A DNA stretch of 33,465 bases, from the NCBI GenBank assembly GCA_029547025.1, contig JAKPQA010000273.1, forward strand, positions 1-33,465, in the 5' to 3' direction. The translations under genes and the position numbers were made by a program. The notes beneath the pieces were generated by a model. The model was not told the origin of the DNA. It did no database searches and was given only the letters and a program-made list of their open reading frames with translations. Shown here piece by piece: positions 14,936 through 19,725 of the stretch. The DNA is from Armatimonadota bacterium. Lineage in GTDB: Bacteria; Armatimonadota; Zipacnadia; UBA1398; JAKPQA01. The stretch's first letter is position 1. Each line of letters starts with the position of its first letter.

Positions 14936-16146
14936 TGGGCCGCCCGGAACTGCTCAGGGATATACACATCGACGGGCGCAGCCTCCTCGGCGGCCCGGCG
15001 AGCACGATACGCCTCCTGCTGGGCTCGGAAGGCATCGGCCGTCTCGTCCACGGGGGCCGCAGCCTCCTGGGCACGGCGCAGCTTCTCGAAGTCCTTGGCC
15101 ATGTACCGGAACACCGGCATCCGATCACCAGGCTGAGGGACCTCTCCGGAAGCGACCATCGAGCAGTAGGCCACGATGGCCTCGGCCGCCGCCTCCTCGG
15201 AGCCGCAGCGGGGGATCAGATCCTTGTTCAGCCAGGCGTGGAAGACGGACTTCTGCGAGCCCGCCCAGGGCTGGAACGGGAGCGAGAGCTTGTTGACGGC
15301 CGCACGGGTCTTGGCCCACTCGGACTCGAACAGCAGCCCGAGCCGGAAGGCAGGGGCGTGGGTCTTCTTCGGCTTCTGCACGTGGTCGTCGGGCTGGGAC
15401 TCTGGGGCTCCCAGGTCCACGCCGTTCGTGGGTCGCTTCAACTCGTCCTCCTCGACGGTCGCAGACAGTATCACACTCCTGGGTCGGCGGGGGCGAAGCC
15501 GCCGCACTTCTCTAGAAGTACTACTCTCTCCCTTACTATCTATGGTGCTCGTGGGGAAGGAAATACCCTCCAAAAAGCCCGAGATTTCGGGGGTCTCAGG
15601 CTGTAGCAACAAAGTTGCGAGCGTGCCATTCTGGCACTCTGAGAATGCCAATTTGGCACTCTCACCGCTGAAGACTTCCTGCGCCAGCTTGTCGTCCAGC
15701 ATCAGGATATCAACAACACAAGCAAATGTGACCCGGTAGACGGGGTACTCGCCGGGCTTCTTGAGGGACGCCACGGAGCGCACCTCGGAGGTCATGACGC
15801 CTGCCTCGTGGAGCATGGTCAGGTGCCGGTGGAGCGACCTGAGTGACACACCGAAGCGGTCGGCCCAATCGCTCATGCTCTTCGTCTGGACCCAGGCCCA
15901 GGGCTCGGCCGGGTGGCTCCGGCGGATGATCTCGGCCAGCAGTCCTCCGGCCGGTCCGAGTCGGTTGTTCTTCGCCCAGCGCTGCGCATTGTTGGCGGCG
16001 GTGGTGCGGTAGCGGTAGAAATCTCTGCGCATCTCGTCCTGAGTAGGGTGTTGCGCTGCGTGGTAGATACCGTCTATGTTGGAAGGCGTACGCAGCGGGT
16101 GTTGGCTGTAACGGTTGCTCGGTGTTGATGTCGGTGGTGGAGACAC
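14932..16146 (-). CDS. Replication initiator-like protein (winged helix N-terminus)
   Basis: A 404-residue protein. Residues ~84-140 contain a winged-helix domain (KSMSDWADRFGVSLRSLHRH followed by LTMLHEAGVMTS and a wing). A poorly ordered Ser/Thr/Pro-rich linker (~160-260) and a helical C-terminal domain (~265-360, LLFESEWAKTRAAVNKL...WLNKDLI) follow. This is the architecture of phage initiators such as lambda O: an origin-binding N-terminus, a linker and a loader-interacting C-terminus. The gene directly precedes the DnaC-like loader, as O precedes P. The linker DNA carries clustered dyad repeats (15506-15662). The GTG at 16146 is only marginally spaced from AAGGAG; ATG at 16032 (residue 39) is an alternative start. 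Confidence 0.72.
   Translation of the reverse strand: MSPPPTSTPSNRYSQHPLRTPSNIDGIYHAAQHPTQDEMRRDFYRYRTTAANNAQRWAKNNRLGPAGGLLAEIIRRSHPAEPWAWVQTKSMSDWADRFGVSLRSLHRHLTMLHEAGVMTSEVRSVASLKKPGEYPVYRVTFACVVDILMLDDKLAQEVFSGESAKLAFSECQNGTLATLLLQPETPEISGFLEGISFPTSTIDSKGESSTSREVRRLRPRRPRSVILSATVEEDELKRPTNGVDLGAPESQPDDHVQKPKKTHAPAFRLGLLFESEWAKTRAAVNKLSLPFQPWAGSQKSVFHAWLNKDLIPRCGSEEAAAEAIVAYCSMVASGEVPQPGDRMPVFRYMAKDFEKLRRAQEAAAPVDETADAFRAQQEAYRARRAAEEAAPVDVYIPEQFRAAQ
15624..15640 (+). repeat. Iteron-like repeat 1
   Basis: TGCCATTCTGGCACTCT: a 5-3-5 dyad followed by CTCT. It matches repeat 2 at 15 of 17 positions, starting 22 bases earlier, i.e. about two helical turns, so both would face the same side of the DNA. 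Confidence 0.65.
15646..15662 (+). repeat. Iteron-like repeat 2
   Basis: TGCCAATTTGGCACTCT: the dyad here is six bases per arm (TGCCAA-T-TTGGCA). Same CTCT flank as repeat 1. Its mismatches to repeat 1 fall only in the dyad centre. Confidence 0.65.
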
Positions 16147-16233
16147 TCCTTCGTTGGCCGGTTGTGGTGACCTGACGGGCTGACCATACAGCCAGCACCC
16201 CTGCGGTGTCTACCAAGGCAGAGGAATCTCTCG
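16147..16233. promoter_or_regulatory. Divergent intergenic region between replication module and rightward cassette
   Basis: An 87-base region between the GTG of the leftward initiator gene and the GTG of the rightward membrane protein gene. By position it should hold promoters for both directions. A rightward candidate is TTGTGG (16162-16167) with CATACA (16185-16190) at 17-base spacing, but it matches consensus poorly. On the minus strand AAGGAG sits directly at the initiator start; on the plus strand AGAGGAA lies eight bases before 16234. No convincing operator repeats were seen here. Confidence 0.4.
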
Positions 16234-16530
16234 GTGATCCATCTCGTGCTCGTTGCTCTCGCAGTCCACCTCGTCTCGACGGTGTTGACCATGCAGCCGC
16301 TCACGATCACGCTGCCCCGTTGGGCCTGGCACTCCGTGTGGGGTGTTGTGTGTGTCACTGTAGAGTGTGTTACTGTCGGCGGCGACCACTGGCTCCAGGG
16401 CCTGGCCGCCGGAGGGCTCGCACTCATGCTGAGCCGCTTCGATGATTTCCTCGTGACGGCTGCCGACCTGGCGCTGCTGCGACTCAAGCGTGCAGCCTTC
16501 GATCTGCGCACCAAGCCCCCAACCCCATAG
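16234..16530 (+). CDS. Small multi-span membrane protein
   Basis: A 98-residue protein, first gene of the rightward cassette. Hydrophobic segments lie at residues ~2-20 (IHLVLVALAVHLVSTVLTM), ~33-50 (HSVWGVVCVTVECVTVGG) and ~53-67 (WLQGLAAGGLALMLS). An amphipathic basic C-terminus follows (LLRLKRAAFDLRTKPPTP). The GTG start at 16234 has AGAGGAA at good spacing, and the stop overlaps the ribosome site of the next gene, which supports co-translation. Size and topology would fit a holin, but no endolysin is adjacent; a membrane effector or sensor tied to the two following genes is another option. Function not established. Confidence 0.58.
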   Translation: MIHLVLVALAVHLVSTVLTMQPLTITLPRWAWHSVWGVVCVTVECVTVGGDHWLQGLAAGGLALMLSRFDDFLVTAADLALLRLKRAAFDLRTKPPTP

Positions 16531-16542
16531 GAGTATCACATC
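16529..16542 (+). promoter_or_regulatory. Ribosome binding site of the Acb2/Tad1-like gene
   Basis: AGGAG (16529-16533) overlaps the upstream TAG stop and lies nine bases before ATG at 16543. The leader GGAGTATCACATC resembles that of the leftward gene starting at 2626 (GGAGTATCTCAC). Confidence 0.7.
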
Positions 16543-18231
16543 ATGGCAATCATGCACTTCGTCGCCGGTACCGGCACGATGCCCAAGGCCGAGGCCAAGG
16601 CCGTCCTCAACGACCTCTGGGCCGCCGAGGACCACCTCACCCCCACCGGCCAGCCCGTCGGGATCTACTTCGTCATCGAGGCGCAGGTCGATCCGGGCGA
16701 GGGTCACCAGTCCATCGTGGAGTGGATGCACGAGCAGGGACTGACGTACTACGTCATCTCGCCCCCCGGCCAGCAGCCGCACGTGCTCTACAACGGAGCC
16801 ACCCAGGTCATGGACGGTGCGGCGATCACGCCCTTCATCTACGCCCAGAGCGCCGTGGCGCAGGGCATGCCGGTCCAGCTCCTGGCGCTGTTCGTGGACG
16901 CCTCCAACGAGAACCCGCTCGACGCCCAGCTCGTCCAGACGGTGGAGTCCTTCACCGATGCGGGCTACCCGGCCAAGGCGATGAACGCCCAGATGTGGGA
17001 CCTCAACATGACGGCGCCCGAGGAGGCCGTGGTCGATCCGGCCCAGACCGCCGTCGCTCAGCTCCCGCAGGCGGCGCCCGTCGCTCCGGTGCAGCAGGCG
17101 CCCGTCGCCCCGGCGATGCCCGCCCCCGTCGATCAGACGGCCGCTCCGGCCGGTCCCGTCGGCCAGGTGCAGGCGCCCGCCTTCATCCAGAGCCCGCCCG
17201 AGCAGCTGGCGGCACCCGTCGCCCCCGCTCCCCTCGACCCGGCGGCGCAGGCCCAGGCCGACGCCTACCAGCAGCAGCTGGCGGCCATCGAGGCCCAGCA
17301 GGCGCAGCTCCCGGCGGCACCGAACCCGCCCTCCGTCGAGGCCCCGGCCAACCCGAGCCCGGCGCCCGCCCCGGCCCCGGCCCCGGCCGGTGGTGTGCGC
17401 TGGCCCACCGACGGCGAGCTGGACGAGATGACCATCGCCGACAAGCGCACGCTGGGCAAGGACCTGTTCGCCAAGAACCTCATCCCGGCGCCGGTCGCCG
17501 ATGATGGCCGGGCGCCCAGCTGGAAGGCCGGTGACCCCATCGTCCTCGCCATCAAGCTCGGTCGTGCCGCCGCCCTCGGCACTCCCGCTCCGGAGGCCAC
17601 GGCGCCGCCCGCCGCCGTCGTGGAGCCGGTGCAGCCCCCGACGCCCGCCGGTCCCCCCGGGATGACCCTCACCGAGGCCGTCGCTGCCCAGCACGGCGGC
17701 GTGCTCCCGTCGTACATCACGCCGCCGGTTACCGAGGGTTCGGTCGTGCCGGTCGCTCCGGGCCAGGTCGTCAGCGCTCCCGTCCTGCCGGTGGCGGCCC
17801 CCGCCGACTACCAGGTGGCCATGTCGGCGTCGGCCGGTGAGGAGGAGATGTCGGCCAACGCTCTGCCGCCGGGCGAGCCCACCACCCTCGGCCAGCTCAC
17901 GCCCGAGCAGTTCGCCCAGCAGGGCAAGGACATGCTGGAGCACCGGGCCACCGAGCGTGGCATCGAGATCTTCCGCTCGAACTTCCCGGTGGCCACCATC
18001 GGCACCGAGACGGCGAACGACATCTCCCTGCTCCACGAGCACGGCAAGGACTTCGCCGAGGCGGTCTACCGCATCACCGGCCGCCGGAGCCCGGAGCTGA
18101 CCGTGGCCATCAACAAGGTGCAGGAGGCCATCTTCTGGGCCGAGGCCGCCATCACCCGCTACGACGGCGTGGAGCCCGACATCAGCTTCATCACGCAGTC
18201 CCCGGCCTTCCCCAAGGAGCCGCAGGTCTGA
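16543..18231 (+). CDS. Multidomain protein with C-terminal Acb2/Tad1-like hairpin domain
   Basis: A 562-residue protein in three parts. Residues 1-152 look like an alpha/beta Rossmann-type domain: strands HFVAG, GIYFVIEA, TYYVIS and LLALFVDAS alternate with helices. Residues 153-285 and 345-440 are Pro/Ala/Gln-rich linkers around a small folded segment (286-345, TDGELDEMTIADKRTLGKDL and onward). Residues ~465-542 contain a helical hairpin: ISLLHEHGKDFAEAVYRIT, a GRRSPE turn, then LTVAINKVQEAIFWAEAAIT. The second helix matches the pattern (alternating A-L-T-K-L-E-E-A-x-F-W-A-N-A-A-I-x-R) that I associate with Acb2/Tad1 proteins, which sequester cyclic oligonucleotides or gcADPR to block CBASS or Thoeris. 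Fusion to a large N-terminal region is unusual, as characterised family members are short. The family call is from memory of the pattern. Confidence 0.68.
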   Translation: MAIMHFVAGTGTMPKAEAKAVLNDLWAAEDHLTPTGQPVGIYFVIEAQVDPGEGHQSIVEWMHEQGLTYYVISPPGQQPHVLYNGATQVMDGAAITPFIYAQSAVAQGMPVQLLALFVDASNENPLDAQLVQTVESFTDAGYPAKAMNAQMWDLNMTAPEEAVVDPAQTAVAQLPQAAPVAPVQQAPVAPAMPAPVDQTAAPAGPVGQVQAPAFIQSPPEQLAAPVAPAPLDPAAQAQADAYQQQLAAIEAQQAQLPAAPNPPSVEAPANPSPAPAPAPAPAGGVRWPTDGELDEMTIADKRTLGKDLFAKNLIPAPVADDGRAPSWKAGDPIVLAIKLGRAAALGTPAPEATAPPAAVVEPVQPPTPAGPPGMTLTEAVAAQHGGVLPSYITPPVTEGSVVPVAPGQVVSAPVLPVAAPADYQVAMSASAGEEEMSANALPPGEPTTLGQLTPEQFAQQGKDMLEHRATERGIEIFRSNFPVATIGTETANDISLLHEHGKDFAEAVYRITGRRSPELTVAINKVQEAIFWAEAAITRYDGVEPDISFITQSPAFPKEPQV

Positions 18232-18266
18232 ACCAAGACGCCAGGGCATGCCGAGCGCCTGGACAG

Positions 18267-18311
18267 GAAGGCCCGTCGGGTGGTGACGCATCACTTCCCC
18301 GGCGGGCCTTC
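18267..18311 (+). terminator. Long hairpin between the Acb2/Tad1-like and RyR genes
   Basis: GAAGGCCCG (18267-18275) pairs perfectly with CGGGCCTTC (18303-18311). Inside it GTGGTG and CATCAC pair with one G-T wobble around ACG. What follows is TGCTTGAT rather than a T run, so it may act as a partial terminator, an attenuator that sets the ratio of the two proteins, or an mRNA-stabilising hairpin. The rest of the 119-base gap holds a smaller CCAGG/CCTGG hairpin (18241-18262) and the AAGAGG ribosome site of the next gene. Confidence 0.55.
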
Positions 18312-18350
18312 TGCTTGATACCCATATCCCAAGAGAAGAGGTACACCATC

Positions 18351-18728
18351 ATGAGGAAGTTCACACCCGAGGAGATCGCCAAGGTCACCCACCAGGCCAA
18401 CCAGGCGCTGCGTGAGATCCTGGGCGAGGAGGGCGACAACCCGAGCTGGGACGACGCCCCGTTCGACCAGCGTGAGTCGGTGCGCATCGGCGTCGTCGGC
18501 ATCATGGAGGGCAACACGCCCGAGCAGAGCCACCAGCTCTGGCTCGACACCAAGCGTGCCCAGGGTTGGACCCACGGCAAGGTGAAGGACGCCGAGGCGA
18601 AGACGCACCCGTGCTTCCTGCCCTACGAGGAGCTGCCGCCGGAGCAGAAGCTCAAGGACCACCTGTTCTCGGCGATCATCAAGACCTTCGTCGGATTCGC
18701 CTACGCAGAGGAGCACGGAGGGGTGTAG
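18351..18728 (+). CDS. RyR-domain protein
   Basis: A 125-residue protein. An N-terminal helical part (residues 5-55, with PSWDDAPFDQRESV) leads into the RyR signature: TPEQSHQLWLDTKRAQGW (56-73), HGKVKDAEAKTHPCFLPYEE (75-94) and LPPEQKLKDHLF (95-106). The HPC-PYxELPxxxKxxD core is typical of the single RyR repeat found in many phage proteins. RyR domains in bacteria and phages have been proposed to sense nucleotides or nucleotide-derived second messengers; the phage function is not established. ATG at 18351 follows AAGAGG with ten-base spacing. It is the last gene of the rightward cassette and probably cotranscribed with the preceding gene. Confidence 0.82.
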   Translation: MRKFTPEEIAKVTHQANQALREILGEEGDNPSWDDAPFDQRESVRIGVVGIMEGNTPEQSHQLWLDTKRAQGWTHGKVKDAEAKTHPCFLPYEELPPEQKLKDHLFSAIIKTFVGFAYAEEHGGV

Positions 18729-18737
18729 TATCTCCCT
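18728..18737 (-). repeat. Dispersed 10-mer GGGAGATACT, copy 2
   Basis: Non-coding copy, reading AGTATCTCCC on the plus strand from the last base of the RyR stop codon, immediately before the structured RNA candidate. Confidence 0.5.
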
Positions 18738-18810
18738 CGTAGCACCGGGTACCCACGAAGCGGCTGAGACGGTGTACGGCATCCCTGTTCGAGTCAGGGC
18801 CAGCTGCTTC
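18738..18810 (+). ncRNA. Structured RNA candidate with a tRNA-like T arm
   Basis: A 73-base stretch between the RyR gene and the terminator. CCCTG-TTCGAGT-CAGGG (18783-18799) is a perfect T arm with the tRNA consensus loop. It is bracketed by a ten-base helix, GAAGCGGCTG (18757-18766) with CAGCTGCTTC (18801-18810, one G-U). A third helix, CGTA-G-CACCG (18738-18747) with CGGTGTACG (18770-18778), has one bulge and would make a pseudoknot with the ten-base helix, or compete with it. No anticodon arm or normal D arm can be folded and no canonical acceptor pairs, so it is not a standard tRNA. It could be a tRNA mimic, a processing signal or a degenerate tRNA. Confidence 0.35.
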
Positions 18811-18815
18811 AGAGC

Positions 18816-18845
18816 GAGAGCCTCGGTCTTCGGGCCGGGGCTCTC
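18816..18845 (+). terminator. Strong hairpin terminator between convergent transcripts
   Basis: GAGAGCCTCGG (18816-18826) pairs with CCGGGGCTCTC (18835-18845) over eleven positions (one G-U) around an eight-base loop containing TTCGG, followed by TTCGTT. It sits between the end of the rightward cassette (18728) and the stop of the leftward fibre-like gene (18850), so it can serve both directions. Confidence 0.8.
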
Positions 18846-18849
18846 TTCG

Positions 18850-19725
18850 TTACCCGATGATGCCGTTGGCCACGACGCCCGAGGAGCGCCAGTTGGCGTC
18901 GCTGAAGATCGTGCCGTAGTGGTCGCCGGTCGAGACCGGGAACACCACGCCCCCGGCGTCGTAGGCGTCCTGGAACGAGTCCACCGGGCCGAGGGACACC
19001 ATCGACATCGACATCTGCTGGAGCGTGGCGGTGAAGTGGGCCGGGTTCTCGTCCACGGCTCCCGTGAGCGTGGGGGTGAGCACGCCGTCGGCGAAGCTGT
19101 AGGTCAGGGCCTTCTGCTCGGAGGCGCCGAAGTACTCGAAGCGCCAGCGCAGCTCGTCGTTGGGAGCCATCATCACCAGCTCGGTGTCCTTCAGCACGAA
19201 GGGGTACTTGGCCGTGTCGGCGGGCGAGATGCCGGTGTCGAAGGGATAGGCCGACTGACGCACCGAGGCGCCCGGCCAGCTCTGGCCACGGTAGAAGCCC
19301 ACCGAGCCCGACATCGAGTGGCTGGTGAAGCCCCGGAGGCTCCACTGCACCAGGAACATGCGGGAGAGCCCGTCGGCGGGGGCGATGTACTTCCAGCCCG
19401 CCAGGTCGGTCGTGGGGCGCAGGAGGGCCGTGATGCGGCTGAAGCGGGTGGCCTGCGAGGCGATGAGCTTGCTGCGGAGCCAGAACCAGTCGGGGGCGTC
19501 GGTCTCGACCCGGCCCGGCCAGTCCGGATCCTTGTAGGTCCAGGTCGTGTCCCGGTCGAAGGGGATGCCCGAGGTCGTGTCCTCAGTGACACCCTGGAAC
19601 GACTCGATGCCCACCGAGGGACGGAGGGTGTCGTAGATGTCGCCGATGTCGGAGGGCTCGATGCCGCCCTCGTCCTGGTCGTTGCTGAACTTCGCCTTGA
19701 GCTGGGGGGCGGTACGGTCGGGCAT
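18850..19725 (-). CDS. Putative tail appendage or receptor-binding protein
   Basis: A 291-residue protein, last gene of the tail module. There is no clear motif; it is rich in aromatic and beta-favouring residues (WTYKDPDWPG, WKYIAPADGL, SVGFYRGQSWPG), typical of phage adhesion domains. The start MPDRTAPQLKAKF is like that of small proteins placed at the distal end of phage tail operons. The ATG at 19725 overlaps the upstream stop (TGATG). The call rests on position after the minor tail proteins and on composition; an alternative is a chaperone or a head decoration protein. Confidence 0.5.
   Translation of the reverse strand: MPDRTAPQLKAKFSNDQDEGGIEPSDIGDIYDTLRPSVGIESFQGVTEDTTSGIPFDRDTTWTYKDPDWPGRVETDAPDWFWLRSKLIASQATRFSRITALLRPTTDLAGWKYIAPADGLSRMFLVQWSLRGFTSHSMSGSVGFYRGQSWPGASVRQSAYPFDTGISPADTAKYPFVLKDTELVMMAPNDELRWRFEYFGASEQKALTYSFADGVLTPTLTGAVDENPAHFTATLQQMSMSMVSLGPVDSFQDAYDAGGVVFPVSTGDHYGTIFSDANWRSSGVVANGIIG

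Larger units (their letters stand above)
15506..15662. other. Candidate replication origin within the initiator gene
   Basis: Within the linker-coding part of the initiator gene is a locally AT-richer stretch dense in inverted repeats: ACTTCT-CT-AGAAGT (15506-15519), a strand-asymmetric pyrimidine-rich tract (about 15519-15542), CCCGA-N4-TCGGG (15578-15591), GCAAC-AAA-GTTGC (15606-15618) and two TGCCA-N3-TGGCA dyads (15624-15636, 15646-15658) spaced exactly 22 bases. In lambda, ori lies inside gene O as dyad-symmetric iterons beside an AT-rich, purine/pyrimidine-biased unwinding region, and this stretch has the same design. The function is inferred from that parallel. Confidence 0.55.

Noticed and set aside
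16147-16233. A specific sigma-70-type promoter for the rightward cassette
   Set aside because: TTGTGG and CATACA have 17-base spacing but match consensus in too few positions. Only the position argues for a promoter, so none is called exactly.
16234-16530. Holin call for the 98-residue membrane protein
   Set aside because: Size and spans would allow it, but there is no adjacent endolysin and the gene is linked to the Acb2/Tad1-like and RyR genes, so a specific holin annotation is not supported.
16210-18294. Very long minus-strand open frame (694 codons) opposite the Acb2/Tad1-like gene
   Set aside because: Its Arg/Gly/His-rich translation has no domain signatures and mirrors the G+C-rich third positions of the plus-strand gene, which has a good ribosome site and recognisable domains.
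18733-18807. A canonical tRNA gene
   Set aside because: The T arm is perfect, but the 3' strand CCAGCTG has no partner at the right distance, and no anticodon stem forms in the expected register. I keep it only as a structured RNA candidate.
18781-18810. Phage attachment site (tRNA 3'-end attP core)
   Set aside because: The T-arm sequence could mimic a host tRNA 3' end, but no integrase, excisionase or repressor is present in the window and the module content is that of a lytic phage.
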